Numbered from the stretch's first letter, positions 24,218-33,155 are shown. The stretch is 52,800 nt of DNA from JAQUBU01 sp036677685 (GCA_036677685.1 JAVBWA010000009.1:1-52800), one strand, 5' to 3'. The notes: generated from the sequence alone by a model not told the origin. Program-made: numbers and translations.

Positions 24218-25555
24218 TTGGAAAAGCTAATAAGACGTTTTGGGATTTTAATTATAATTGCATTGACCTTGATTCCCGCTGCAATTCTACAGGAGATCTC
24301 AGCCACACCGGCTTCACTTGTCTACACTATACAGGTAAATGATATGGTAACTTCAGGAACTGCCGCCTATATTAACCGGGCGATTAAGGAAGCCGAAAAA
24401 AACGACGCCGAAGTTCTGGTGATTATACTAAACACTCCCGGGGGGCTGCTTTCATCTACATTGGATATTGTTAAGGCAATATCCAATGCTTCAGTCCCGG
24501 TGATTACTTATGTTACTCCTCGCGGGGCTATATCTGCTTCAGCTGGAACATTTATTATGCTAAGTGGACACCTGGCGGCTATGGCACCAGGGACTACCTG
24601 TGGAGCAGCAATGCCTGTCAGGATTAGCAGTCTGGGGAAGTATGAGGCCGCTGACGAAAAGACTATAAATCTGATGGCGGATCATATGAAGAGCATTGCG
24701 GAGGAGCGGGGTCGACCAGCAGATCTGGCAAGGAGTTTTGTAATTGAAAACCTAAGCCTTAGTAATCGCGATGCACTAAGGCAAGGGGTGATCGATTTTG
24801 AAGCCACCGATTTATCGAATTTACTTTTAAAGGCTGACGGCTATAGCGTGCAAACCAAGTCAGTTCAACATACATTAAGCACTGCCGGAGCTAGTATGCA
24901 AAGCCTGGATATGAACATTAAAGAGCTTATAATCCATCAAATCAGCAACCCGATGCTGGCTCTGTTTCTTATAATAATAGGTCTTTATGGTCTTATTTTT
25001 GCATTTCATTCCCCGGGATTTTTGTTGCCGGAAGTTCTGGGTTCTATAAGCCTGCTCCTCGGTTTATATGGCATAGGCCTCTTTGCCGTAAATATAACCG
25101 CTGGTTTGTTGATTGTTTTGGGTTTAGGTTTATTAATCGCTGAAGCCTATACTCCTACTTGGGGAATTTTAGGCTTGGGAGGGATAGCCAGCCTGGTTTT
25201 GGGAATATTGTTATTCCCGGTAGAACCTTTGTTGCCGGTTTCCTGGTGGTCTTCTTTTCGCTTTATGGCGGTGGGTATTGGAGTGATCGGTGCAACTTTA
25301 CTCTCCATCATTCTAAGTGGAATTTGGAGATTGCGCCGCATCAGGCCGGTCCATGGAAATATGGAATTTGCTGCCCGTTTGGGATTGGTAGTGCAAGCGT
25401 TAGAACCCCGGGGTTTAGTGAAAGTACAGGGGGAAATTTGGCAAGCCCAGTCTCTGGACGGGAGAGATATTGCTTTGGGAAGCAAGGTCAAGATTATTAA
25501 GAAGGAAGGACTTTTTTTACTGGTTGAACCTGTACAGAATTTAGGAAATGAATAG
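24218..25555 (+). CDS. NfeD-like membrane protein with ClpP-class serine protease domain (long form)
   Basis: A signal/anchor helix (residues about 4-26) is followed by a ClpP/SppA-type protease domain. LIILNTPGGLLSSTLDIV is conserved, GAISASAGTFIMLSG carries the likely nucleophile serine near residue 108, and APGTTCGAAMPV follows. From about residue 235 several transmembrane helices lead to a C-terminal OB-fold NfeD domain (LGLVVQALEPRGLVKVQGEI). Long NfeD proteins (about 445 aa) cleave membrane substrates together with SPFH partners. Start TTG at 24218 with AAAAGGAG upstream. It precedes a slipin gene by 20 bp, the classic conserved pair. Confidence 0.92.
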   Translation: MEKLIRRFGILIIIALTLIPAAILQEISATPASLVYTIQVNDMVTSGTAAYINRAIKEAEKNDAEVLVIILNTPGGLLSSTLDIVKAISNASVPVITYVTPRGAISASAGTFIMLSGHLAAMAPGTTCGAAMPVRISSLGKYEAADEKTINLMADHMKSIAEERGRPADLARSFVIENLSLSNRDALRQGVIDFEATDLSNLLLKADGYSVQTKSVQHTLSTAGASMQSLDMNIKELIIHQISNPMLALFLIIIGLYGLIFAFHSPGFLLPEVLGSISLLLGLYGIGLFAVNITAGLLIVLGLGLLIAEAYTPTWGILGLGGIASLVLGILLFPVEPLLPVSWWSSFRFMAVGIGVIGATLLSIILSGIWRLRRIRPVHGNMEFAARLGLVVQALEPRGLVKVQGEIWQAQSLDGRDIALGSKVKIIKKEGLFLLVEPVQNLGNE

Positions 25556-25575
25556 AAGACAAGGGAGGAATTTTA

Positions 25576-26358
25576 GTGGAAGGTCTTTATGGTTTTCTTA
25601 ATTGGTCTGTGATTATTATAATTGTAGTTATTCTCTTGGCTATGTCTGTCAAGATTATTGCGGAATACGAGCGCGCCGTACTGTTTAGGCTGGGTAGATT
25701 GGTTGGGGTGCGTGGTCCAGGTTTGGTTTTCATTATTCCTTTTATCGACCGTTATGTCCGGATGTCCCTGCGTACAATAGTATTCGATGTTCCGCCCCAG
25801 GAGGTAATTACCCGGGATAATGTGACATGCAAAGTTAATGCAGTGCTTTATTACCGGGTAGTAGAAGCAGATAAAGCGGTAGTCAATGTGGAGCGCTACC
25901 ATGAAGCAACCAACCAATTGGCGCAGACTACCCTGCGCAGTGTAACCGGTACTGCGGATTTGGATGAACTCCTATCCCAAAGGGATAAATTAAATGAAAC
26001 CATACAATATATCGTAGATGCCGCCACTGACCCTTGGGGAATTAAAGTAACCGCAGTCGAAATAAAAGACGTAACTCTTCCCCAGGAAATGCACCGGGCT
26101 ATTGCCCGCCAGGCTGAGGCAGAGCGCATCCGTCGTTCAGCTGTTATTCAAGCTCAGGGAGAACGCCAGGCAGCAGAAGAATTGGCCAATGCCGCCAACA
26201 TATTGATCAAGAGCCCCGGTGCTCTAACCGTGCGCACATTGCGCTCCCTTTCCGAGCTCTCCAATACTCAGAACACTACTATTCTCTTCCCTTTGCCCAT
26301 GGAATTTAGGGAGCTATTGCCAGAAATAGGGAAAAATATAATTGAGAACGCAGATTAA
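25576..26358 (+). CDS. SPFH-domain slipin (stomatin-like) protein
   Basis: This membrane-anchored stomatin homologue probably organises membrane microdomains with the upstream NfeD protease. A single N-terminal hydrophobic hairpin (VIIIIVVILLAMSVKIIAEY) is followed by the SPFH domain: YERAVLFRLGRLVGVRGPGL, VVEADKAVVNVERYHEATN, TLRSVTGTADLDELLSQRD, then a helical EAERIRRSAVIQAQGERQAA stretch. Length 260 aa is typical of bacterial slipins. Start GTG at 25576 with GGGAGGA seven bases upstream. Confidence 0.93.
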   Translation: MEGLYGFLNWSVIIIIVVILLAMSVKIIAEYERAVLFRLGRLVGVRGPGLVFIIPFIDRYVRMSLRTIVFDVPPQEVITRDNVTCKVNAVLYYRVVEADKAVVNVERYHEATNQLAQTTLRSVTGTADLDELLSQRDKLNETIQYIVDAATDPWGIKVTAVEIKDVTLPQEMHRAIARQAEAERIRRSAVIQAQGERQAAEELANAANILIKSPGALTVRTLRSLSELSNTQNTTILFPLPMEFRELLPEIGKNIIENAD

Positions 26359-26676
26359 GAATAGCAGACCTCATAACCTTTACCGGGGCTTACAAGAAGC
26401 TGAGGCAGTAAGCCTTTGGTGTGGTTTTTTAAATTGTCATCATCAAATACAATGGTTTTCCCGCCAGAATACTCTTCCTTATCACTGTCCAAGCATTTAC
26501 AAACAACTCTATCACCTGTTATAGGGGCATGCCGCATTATTATTTTAAAAATTATGTTGTGTGGGGCAATCAGCTGCTTTATTATCAAATAAGGACTGGT
26601 CTGGCAGTTGCAAATTTGCGCCAGTTTATAGGCCGGGGAGCGGGTCAAAGGGACAATTTTGACAGGAGGGTCGAGT
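26359..26676. other. Intergenic region without clear gene
   Basis: About 318 bp between the slipin and the ferredoxin-nitroreductase. An open minus-strand frame (26355-26723) crosses it, but it starts inside the next gene and lacks a ribosome binding site. I see no terminator or repeat; a decayed minus-strand gene ending in GKGYEVCYS is possible. Confidence 0.3.
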
Positions 26677-27597
26677 ATGCCGATCATGACCAGAAGAGCC
26701 AAGGGTAATGCAAATGTTATCATTGATCACCAGAATTGTACGTTGTGCGGCCTTTGTGTTGAAGTCTGCAAAGGGAAACCTTTATATATTGAGAACGAGA
26801 GGGTGCAAGTCGATCAGTCTATCTTATTTGGCTGTATCGGATGCGGGCAGTGTGCTGCTGTTTGTCCCCGAAAATGCATCGTTGTAGAAGGTCGTGAAAT
26901 GTCAGCCCAGGATTTGTTCGATCTTCCGCCCCAAGGAACCAGGGCAAACTATAGTCAGTTTCTGTCTTTATTACAGGCGCGCCGCAGCACCCGGGCCTTC
27001 AGAGACCGTGAGGTAGAACCGGACCTGGTACAGAAGATCATCGATGCGGTTGCCACAGCTCCCATGGGTTTACCGCCTTCCGAAGTGCATATTACGGTTT
27101 TGGACGGTTTTGCCGAGGTTAGAGAATTTTCCCGAGACATGATTGATGTATTCCAAGCGCGCAAATGGATGTTTTCACCCTTTATGCTGGCTTTGCTGCG
27201 CCCGTTTTATGGTAAAGAAATTTACGATTTGATGAAAACCTTCGTTGTCCCGCTGCCGGATTTTCTTGCCACGAAAATGGCCATAAATGAAGATTGGCTC
27301 TTGTACGGTGCGCCGTTGGCCATGTACTTTCAAGCCTCACCCACGTCTGATCCGGTTGATTTTGCGATCGCCGCTACCTATGCAATGCTGGCCGCTGAAT
27401 CCTTGGGATTGGGGAGTTGTATGATCGGCTCGGTGGCACCGTTTCTCAAGAACAAGACCAAGGTAAACGAGAAGTACAAGATATTTCCTGGTCCCAACCA
27501 GGGCATTATGGTGATCTTTGGCTATCCAAAATTCAAATATACGCAGGGCATTCGCCGCAGCCTGGGCGGGGTGACCTATTTTCGACAACGGTGCTAA
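26677..27597 (+). CDS. Nitroreductase family protein with N-terminal 2[4Fe-4S] ferredoxin domain
   Basis: Residues about 14-60 hold two cysteine clusters (CTLCGLCVEVCKGKP and CIGCGQCAAVCPRKC) of a bacterial ferredoxin. From about residue 95 a nitroreductase domain follows, with ARRSTRAFRDREVEP, VATAPMGLPPSEVH, and the later ATYAMLAAESLGLGSCMIG and FGYPKFKY. The fusion is a common FMN oxidoreductase architecture in anaerobes; the substrate is unknown. I chose ATG at 26677 because AGGAGGG lies seven bases before it, not the upstream in-frame TTG at 26659. Confidence 0.9.
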   Translation: MPIMTRRAKGNANVIIDHQNCTLCGLCVEVCKGKPLYIENERVQVDQSILFGCIGCGQCAAVCPRKCIVVEGREMSAQDLFDLPPQGTRANYSQFLSLLQARRSTRAFRDREVEPDLVQKIIDAVATAPMGLPPSEVHITVLDGFAEVREFSRDMIDVFQARKWMFSPFMLALLRPFYGKEIYDLMKTFVVPLPDFLATKMAINEDWLLYGAPLAMYFQASPTSDPVDFAIAATYAMLAAESLGLGSCMIGSVAPFLKNKTKVNEKYKIFPGPNQGIMVIFGYPKFKYTQGIRRSLGGVTYFRQRC

Positions 27598-27698
27598 AAA
27601 GTAGAAGCGTGAAATTGGAAACTGGTCAATATGGTGTGGCTGAGTATGCCAATTTGCATTGCCGCAGCAGTAAATGAGATTTAGGAAGGTGTGTATAA

Positions 27699-28823
27699 TT
27701 GAAAATTTGGGCTATTGTTCCTTTCTTATTGCTACTAGCCATATTTTATACCGGCAGACGCGGGCAGCAAGCATTTGCCCGGCATATACCGCCGGGCGGT
27801 GTAAAAGTATACTGGGCTGTTTATCTGTTGATCGTTTCCTCCTCTATCCTGGGCAGGAGCTTTGAAAGCAGCCACCCGCTAATTAAAACTATTCTCACCT
27901 GGGTCGGGTCATATTCCCTGGCATTTCTTTTCTATGCATTTTTCATTCTGCTGCTGATCGATTTGCTGCGCTTGTTGGATCGCTGGCTGGGATTTATACC
28001 GCCTCCCATAAAAAAATCGCCGGCAAAAGTTGGCCTGGCAGTAATTATACTACTGGCCGGGTTGCTGGCTTATGGCAGTTGGAATGCCTGGAACCCGGTT
28101 ATCACTTCATATGATATAAATATTGACAAACCTGCTAATGACACCAAACATCTGCACGTAATCATGATTTCCGATTTGCATCTGGGTGAAATCGTCAACC
28201 GGGAACGATTAAGCGAAATGGTAAAGCAGGTGAATCAAAGAAACCCAGACCTGATTCTCCTGGGCGGGGATATCATCGATGGGGATCTCGGACCCTTTTT
28301 GCAGCAAAATATGGGGACTGCCCTTGCCCAGTTGAAACCACGACTGGGTACTTATGCGGTTTTGGGAAATCATGACGGGCACGGCACCGAGCTAATCCCT
28401 TATCTAGAGGCTGCCGGCATAATCGTACTCAACGATCAATATCGCCTGATTGACAACAGCTTTTATCTAGCCGGCACAAGCTTCGGAGGCTGGCATAACA
28501 ACGGTTCTTCACAGCAGCCACTGGCCGAGACTATGGCCGGAGTCAAGCAAGAACTGCCCATAATTCTTTTAAAACACAGCCCGGTCGATCTCGAAGAAGC
28601 AAGAATCAACGGGGTTGATCTGCAGTTATCCGGGCACACCCATCAGGGCCAGTTGTTTCCCAACAATTTTATTACCAATAACATGTATGACGCAGATTGG
28701 GGCTATCTGCGCCAGGGCAATTTGCAGCTTGTGGTTTCCACCGGGTTCGGCACCTGGGGACCCCCTATACGGATAGGCAACACTCCGGAAATCGTTGACC
28801 TGCGGATAAACTTCAAACCGTAA
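27699..28823 (+). CDS. Membrane-bound metallophosphoesterase (YkuE/YaeI-like)
   Basis: The N-terminal roughly 130 residues contain four hydrophobic helices. A calcineurin-like phosphoesterase domain follows with all metal motifs: VIMISDLHLGE (near 156), LLGGDIIDGD, VLGNHDGHG, ILLKHSPVD and LSGHTHQGQLFP (near 310). It probably hydrolyses a phosphoester, perhaps in lipid metabolism, outside or at the membrane. Length 374 aa is typical for this membrane form. Start TTG at 27699 with AGGAAGGTG upstream. Confidence 0.9.
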   Translation: MKIWAIVPFLLLLAIFYTGRRGQQAFARHIPPGGVKVYWAVYLLIVSSSILGRSFESSHPLIKTILTWVGSYSLAFLFYAFFILLLIDLLRLLDRWLGFIPPPIKKSPAKVGLAVIILLAGLLAYGSWNAWNPVITSYDINIDKPANDTKHLHVIMISDLHLGEIVNRERLSEMVKQVNQRNPDLILLGGDIIDGDLGPFLQQNMGTALAQLKPRLGTYAVLGNHDGHGTELIPYLEAAGIIVLNDQYRLIDNSFYLAGTSFGGWHNNGSSQQPLAETMAGVKQELPIILLKHSPVDLEEARINGVDLQLSGHTHQGQLFPNNFITNNMYDADWGYLRQGNLQLVVSTGFGTWGPPIRIGNTPEIVDLRINFKP

Positions 28824-28852
28824 CAAGGGCATTGGGTTTATACACTGCAGGC

Positions 28853-28961
28853 CTACTGCAGATACACTTTGCCTTCGTCCCCGTCTACCACCACATTGCC
28901 CATCTTTAACTAGCTGCATGGCACCGTGTACATTTGGCACGGCGGGAATGCTGGTTTTTGG
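28853..28961 (-). pseudogene. Remnant of the C-terminal mobile domain of a PEP-utilising enzyme
   Basis: The minus strand reads SIPAVPNVHGAMQLVKDGQ and, after a frameshift, VVVDGDEGKVYLQ and TAG. This resembles the end of the PEP-utilising (phosphohistidine) domain of PEP synthase or related phosphotransferases. Nothing of the remaining gene is visible. It lies in the 410-bp gap upstream of nrdJ. Confidence 0.6.
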
Positions 28962-28984
28962 ACTCTCTGCGTTTGCTTAAATAT

Positions 28985-29024
28985 GCAGCTAGTCGCATCT
29001 ATTTGCAGGTAGTTTCATCTATTT
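28985..29024. repeat. Two tandem 20-bp repeats
   Basis: Two adjacent 20-bp units (28985-29004 and 29005-29024) agree at 17 of 20 positions, both ending in CATCTATTT. An inverted copy of the segment ATGCAGCTAG is found at 28910-28919. Function unknown; about 100 bp upstream of the nrdJ promoter. Confidence 0.5.
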
Positions 29025-29120
29025 TGGCTATTCAAGGACTACTCCTTACAGCATAAATACTACCCATTAAACAATTGTGACCGTTAAAATAATTACTTTC
29101 CATATTATCCCCAGCTTCTA

Positions 29121-29150
29121 TTGACATACAATATATTGTATTGTTATAAT
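29121..29150 (+). promoter_or_regulatory. nrdJ promoter
   Basis: TTGACA at 29121-29126 and TATAAT at 29145-29150, spaced by 18 bp, match sigma-A consensus exactly in both hexamers. The spacer contains a perfect 16-bp palindrome read as an NrdR box. Confidence 0.8.
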
Positions 29151-29172
29151 TTACTACTACTACATATTGTGC
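29126..29172. promoter_or_regulatory. Two probable NrdR boxes
   Basis: Box 1 (29126-29141) is the perfect palindrome ATACAATATATTGTAT; its core CAATATATTG fits the known NrdR consensus CWATATATWG. Box 2 (29157-29172) has the core CTACATATTG, one mismatch from consensus. The cores start 31 bp apart, three helical turns, the spacing typical of NrdR box pairs. NrdR represses ribonucleotide reductase genes when dATP/ATP is high. Confidence 0.75.
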
Positions 29173-29234
29173 CTTTCTTGCATGCGTCCCTATTTTTAGA
29201 GATGTGATCTGACAAAGAAAGTGGAGGGATTATT

Positions 29235-31622
29235 TTGTATTTTAAGGAAAAAGCTCCTATAGCTTGGCCCAAAGTAAATTTGACTTTGACAGCAAAAACC
29301 GTTTTGGACAATCGATACTTAATCAAAGTTGACGATAAGGTGGTAGAAACACCCGAAGATATGTTTTACCGAGTAGCCAGAGTTGTCGCAAATATTGAAC
29401 AACAATACGGAAAGACGCCGGAAGAGATCAAGGAATTAACCAAAGAATTCTATGATATGATGGCTAACCTCGAATTTATGCCGAACTCTCCTACGCTTAT
29501 GAATGCAGGCAGAGATTTGGGGCAATTAAGTGCTTGTTTTGTTCTTCCTGTAGAAGACAGTATGGAAGATATTTTTGACGCCATCAAATTTGCGGCTATG
29601 ATCCATAAGTCCGGGGGCGGAACTGGTTTTAGCTTTTCCCGTTTAAGACCAACAAACAGCGCGGTTCGTTCGACTGGTGGTGTAGCCTCCGGACCAGTCA
29701 GCTTTATGAAGGTGTTTAATTCAGCGACTGAGGCTGTAAAGCAGGGAGGAACCAGACGCGGAGCTAATATGGGGATTCTACGGGTTGATCACCCGGATAT
29801 CCTGGAGTTTATTCACTGCAAGGAAGATGACCAACAGATCACTAACTTTAATATCTCGGTTGGCATTACCAGAGAGTTTATGGATGCACTGAACGTACAG
29901 GGCAGTTATGATCTGATTGACCCTCGTACGAAAAAAGCTGTTGGCCAATTATCAGCAACAGATGTTTTTAACAGGATTGTCGATCATGCCTGGCGTAACG
30001 GAGAACCAGGTTTGGTATTTCTGGATCGCTTAAACGATGATAATCCCACGCCTAAACTGGGCGAAATAGAAGCGACCAATCCTTGCGGGGAACAGCCTCT
30101 GCTACCGAATGAAGCCTGCAATCTTGGGTCTATCAACCTGAAACTTATGGTAACGGAACATGAAGGCAAAACGGTTATCGATTGGGAACGATTATCTAAA
30201 GTAATTCGACTGGCTGTACGCTTCCTGGATGATGTTATCGATGCCAATCAATATCCTTTGGAGATAATTGAGGAAATGGTCAAGGGAAACCGGAAGATCG
30301 GCCTGGGAGTCATGGGATTTGCGGATATGCTGATCCAGTTGCAGACCTCATATGCTTCGGAGGAAGCCGTCGATTATGCCGAAAGAGTTATGAACTTCAT
30401 TCAAACCGAGGGACGATTGCAATCAGAAAGATTGGCTGGTGAACGAGGGACCTTCTCTAATTACCCAGGATCTATCTATGACGGTGTAAGAAAGCTGCGT
30501 AATGCAACTATCACCACCATTGCGCCAACCGGAACCATTTCTATGATATGCGGAGCGTCCAGCGGTGTTGAGCCAATTTTTGCAGTGGCCTACACCAAGA
30601 ATGTTATGGATGGAACGTCTTTTGTTGAGATAAATCCCTTATTTGAGAGCTATGCCAAAACATATGGTTTTTTCTCACCTGCTTTGATGGAGAAGATCAG
30701 CGAGACTGGTTCCGTACTAGGATTAGCGGAGGTGCCTCATTGCGTTCAAGAAGTCTTCATCACCGCCCAGGAAATCGACCCGGAATGGCATATTGGCATT
30801 CAGGCGGCTTTTCAGAAGTATACCGATAATGCGGTATCGAAAACGATCAACTTTAGGAATACCGCCAGCCGCGAAGACATAGCAGAGGCTTACCTGCTGG
30901 CTTATAAATTAGGCTGTAAAGGACTTACTGTCTATCGCGACGGAAGCCGGGATGAGCAAGTGCTTTCAGCAGGGATAGGCCGTGTTGGCCAGAATCCGGA
31001 ACAAACCCCTGGAAACTCGATGGTAACTCATACCGTCACACCTCGCCCCCGCCCGGCAGTAACCGTAGGTGTCACGGAAAAGATTAAAATTGGGTGCGGC
31101 AATCTCTATGTTAGTGTTAATGCCGATGAACAGGGTATCTGCGAAGTCTTTACCAATACGGGACGGGCTGGAGGATGTGCTTCACAGTCGGAAGCAACTG
31201 CACGGTTAATTTCCATTGCACTGAGATCCGGGCTCGCCGTTGATTCGATTATTGAGCAAATGCGCGGGATTCGGTGTCCCGCTTGTGTACGCCGTGAAGG
31301 AGTCAACGTCACTTCATGTCCAGACGCAATATCAAGAGTTATAAAGAAATACAGGGATGTTGGTTCAAACGATCAGGAACAGCTATTTTCCGTATCGGGA
31401 TCAGATAAAGAAGTCGGAGACCTTTCCGAGACTTTACGCAAATTTTCCAGTACAGCAGAAAAATCTGGTGAACGCATGAACAATATACCTGTAAATGGAC
31501 TAACGAAAAAGGTCTATACTGGGGTAGCCATTGATCAAGCTTGTCCAGAATGCGGTATGCCGGTCAATCACGAAAGTGGTTGTATGATCTGCCGGCACTG
31601 TGGCTTTTCAAAATGTGGATAA
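29235..31622 (+). CDS. nrdJ: Adenosylcobalamin-dependent (class II) ribonucleotide reductase
   Basis: This enzyme makes deoxyribonucleotides without oxygen, using a B12-derived radical. Conserved stretches are EFMPNSPTLMNAGRDLGQLS with the first redox cysteine in SACFVLP (near 96), GGTGFSFSRLRP, VASGPVSFMKVFNSATEAVK, TRRGANMG, and the catalytic region NPCGEQPLLPNEACNLGSIN (near 286). TITTIAPTGTISMICGASSG is also typical. The C-terminal tail ends in a zinc ribbon (ACPECGMP, CMICRHCGFSKCG) that in this family reduces the active site. Length 795 aa is typical. Start TTG at 29235 with GGAGGGA upstream. Regulation by NrdR is likely. Confidence 0.95.
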   Translation: MYFKEKAPIAWPKVNLTLTAKTVLDNRYLIKVDDKVVETPEDMFYRVARVVANIEQQYGKTPEEIKELTKEFYDMMANLEFMPNSPTLMNAGRDLGQLSACFVLPVEDSMEDIFDAIKFAAMIHKSGGGTGFSFSRLRPTNSAVRSTGGVASGPVSFMKVFNSATEAVKQGGTRRGANMGILRVDHPDILEFIHCKEDDQQITNFNISVGITREFMDALNVQGSYDLIDPRTKKAVGQLSATDVFNRIVDHAWRNGEPGLVFLDRLNDDNPTPKLGEIEATNPCGEQPLLPNEACNLGSINLKLMVTEHEGKTVIDWERLSKVIRLAVRFLDDVIDANQYPLEIIEEMVKGNRKIGLGVMGFADMLIQLQTSYASEEAVDYAERVMNFIQTEGRLQSERLAGERGTFSNYPGSIYDGVRKLRNATITTIAPTGTISMICGASSGVEPIFAVAYTKNVMDGTSFVEINPLFESYAKTYGFFSPALMEKISETGSVLGLAEVPHCVQEVFITAQEIDPEWHIGIQAAFQKYTDNAVSKTINFRNTASREDIAEAYLLAYKLGCKGLTVYRDGSRDEQVLSAGIGRVGQNPEQTPGNSMVTHTVTPRPRPAVTVGVTEKIKIGCGNLYVSVNADEQGICEVFTNTGRAGGCASQSEATARLISIALRSGLAVDSIIEQMRGIRCPACVRREGVNVTSCPDAISRVIKKYRDVGSNDQEQLFSVSGSDKEVGDLSETLRKFSSTAEKSGERMNNIPVNGLTKKVYTGVAIDQACPECGMPVNHESGCMICRHCGFSKCG

Positions 31623-31719
31623 TTTCCTAATTATATGATTGCAAGTAAGTGCAGTTGTTCCAGAATGGGTTGAGCGTTTGATGGAGTTTTATTTCTAATG
31701 AAAATACAAGGTGATGAAT

Positions 31720-32334
31720 GTGAAGATAATAATTCCCCCACAAGCAAAATTTTTTCTCTCAGCATTGGTTATAGTGCTGATATTGTCCATGTGTGCTTGT
31801 ACTCAAGTGAGTAAGCCGGAAAAAAATACAGATACGCCTATTAAGACGTCGGCAAAGAAACATCTTTATGATTACGAGTTGATGTATTCCTATCATAATG
31901 CTGCTTATGACACGGAAAAATTCGCAAAGCTTGCCGAGCTTTTGCAATCCAAAGATACCCTCACCGTTGCCGGCACAAATTATACCGAGGATAATGGGAT
32001 TTTAAAAATAGAATTCCAGTTAAAGCTATCGGAAACGGAACCCGACTATAAGATTGATTTTACGAAAGAAATGCAGGATGCTATCGTATTGTTCGCTGTT
32101 TTTGATTATATCAAAGGCGTAGAAATCAATTTTACCCAGGCAGATTATTCCTTTGGCGGGGTTCCAATAATGAGAGCAGACGCCGAGACGATTTTGGGCC
32201 AAAAGATTGCACCGTTTGGAAATACGAAAGAATCGTTTACGGAAGATTTTCCGGATAAAGTTCAAACAGTGGTTTGGGAGCCGGGGGTTATGGATACGGT
32301 TAACTACTATCATGCTATGGGACTCGACGAATAA
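31720..32334 (+). CDS. Lipoprotein, possibly DUF4825-like
   Basis: An N-terminal signal (AKFFLSALVIVLILSMCACT) ends in a lipobox with cysteine, so the protein is probably anchored outside the cytoplasmic membrane. The remaining roughly 170 residues (YDYELMYSYHNAAYDTEKF, then LAELLQSKDTLTVAGTNY) resemble DUF4825 domains of Firmicutes, but I am not certain. I chose GTG at 31720 because AAGGTG lies six bases before it; ATG at 31714 is an alternative. A remnant of a possibly related gene lies just downstream. Confidence 0.65.
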   Translation: MKIIIPPQAKFFLSALVIVLILSMCACTQVSKPEKNTDTPIKTSAKKHLYDYELMYSYHNAAYDTEKFAKLAELLQSKDTLTVAGTNYTEDNGILKIEFQLKLSETEPDYKIDFTKEMQDAIVLFAVFDYIKGVEINFTQADYSFGGVPIMRADAETILGQKIAPFGNTKESFTEDFPDKVQTVVWEPGVMDTVNYYHAMGLDE

Positions 32335-32381
32335 AACTGGCATAATCTTTAGCTCCACTGCTCCGCAGTTTCAATATCTGA

Positions 32382-32549
32382 GTCCGCCAGTTCCCGCTCG
32401 ACAATCCAGTAAGCTATGGGATTAATGCCGTAGCTGATGGTGTTTCATCCCAGGGCTATTGGCTAGATTTGGTAATAATCTCAGATGATTTTGAGAGTAT
32501 GTTTATTCCTAAAGGAAGTTGTATAGTAGTCTTTGTAGGCGCAAAATAA
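32382..32549 (+). pseudogene. Remnant of an unidentified gene (C-terminal part)
   Basis: An open frame without start codon or ribosome binding site reads DNPVSYGINAVADGVSSQGY, then WLDLVIISDDFESMF and IPKGSCIVVFVGAK before TAA. It looks like true protein sequence, probably the C-terminal end of an otherwise lost gene. I do not recognise the family. It lies between the lipoprotein and the decayed hicA gene in a 600-bp stretch that otherwise holds nothing recognisable. Confidence 0.45.
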
Positions 32550-32735
32550 TGTTCTGAAAATCTTATGAATTACATTAAGAAAATAAAAGATTCTCTTGGA
32601 TGGCCAATTGAGGTAATTGAAGAAACTGTTTTGGCAGGCCTATTAATAATGAATGGTGAATTATGATAGCAGAGTTAATCAGATAGTTCTGAGATTGGTA
32701 ATAATTACTTAGGAAGAATCGAAGGATTATGTTCC

Positions 32736-32933
32736 ATGCCCATGAATGTGAAAAACGCAATAAAATTGATTCAAGAAGATGGCTGGTATCTGTTTGCCCA
32801 GGAAGGAAGCCACCGGCAGTTCTAGCACCCCATAAAGAAGGGTCGCGTTACCATAGCCGGTAAGCTTAGTGATGATTTGGCTCCAGGGACTTTAAATAGT
32901 ATACTAAAACAAGCAGGACTGAGAGAAAGGTAA
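32736..32933 (+). pseudogene. hicA: HicA mRNA interferase gene interrupted by an in-frame TAG
   Basis: The frame reads MNVKNAIKLIQEDGWYLFAQ then EGSHRQF, TAG at 32823-32825, and continues HPIKKGRVTIAGKLSDDLAP then GTLNSILKQAGLRER to TAA. This is a complete HicA-type dsRBD-like toxin, including the catalytic histidine in GSH, with a stop where the family usually has lysine or arginine (QFKHP). A single base change such as AAG to TAG would explain it. The following hicB gene is intact, so the toxin seems inactivated while the antitoxin remains. Confidence 0.88.
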
Positions 32934-32939
32934 GATACC

Positions 32940-33155
32940 ATGAAATATTCCATTGTTATTGAAAAAGCAGGTAATAATTACTCGGCATATTCGCCTGATG
33001 TGCCGGGATGTGTGGCTACCGGTTCCAGTATAAATGATGTAAAAGAAAACCTGAGAAAGGCTTTGGAGTTCCATCTCAGGGGTCTCAAAGAGGATGGGTT
33101 GCCGGTTCCGGAGTCTGAAAGCCAGGTTGATTATTTAACCGTTTCCGTGACTTAG
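32940..33155 (+). CDS. hicB: HicB-family antitoxin
   Basis: This 71-aa protein is a short HicB with the typical partial RNase H-like fold: MKYSIVIEKAGNNYSAYSPD, VPGCVATGSSINDVKENLRK and ALEFHLRGLKEDGLPVPES. No separate DNA-binding domain is attached. It would neutralise HicA, but the upstream hicA is interrupted by a stop. The ATG lies 6 bp after the hicA stop with AAAGG in the hicA end, so they were one operon. Confidence 0.88.
   Translation: MKYSIVIEKAGNNYSAYSPDVPGCVATGSSINDVKENLRKALEFHLRGLKEDGLPVPESESQVDYLTVSVT

Noticed and set aside
25147..25491. Minus-strand and alternative-frame open frames inside nfeD
   Set aside because: They are shadows of the NfeD transmembrane region; no ribosome binding site and unusual composition.
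26355..26723. Minus-strand open frame of 122 codons after the slipin gene
   Set aside because: It starts inside the ferredoxin-nitroreductase gene, has no ribosome binding site at its possible starts, and its first half is an antisense shadow. The C-terminal part looks protein-like, so a remnant is possible, but the evidence is too weak for a gene.
28626..28940. Minus-strand open frame of 104 codons at the end of the metallophosphoesterase gene
   Set aside because: Most of it is antisense to the phosphoesterase. Only its first part coincides with the PEP-enzyme remnant, which continues in another frame.
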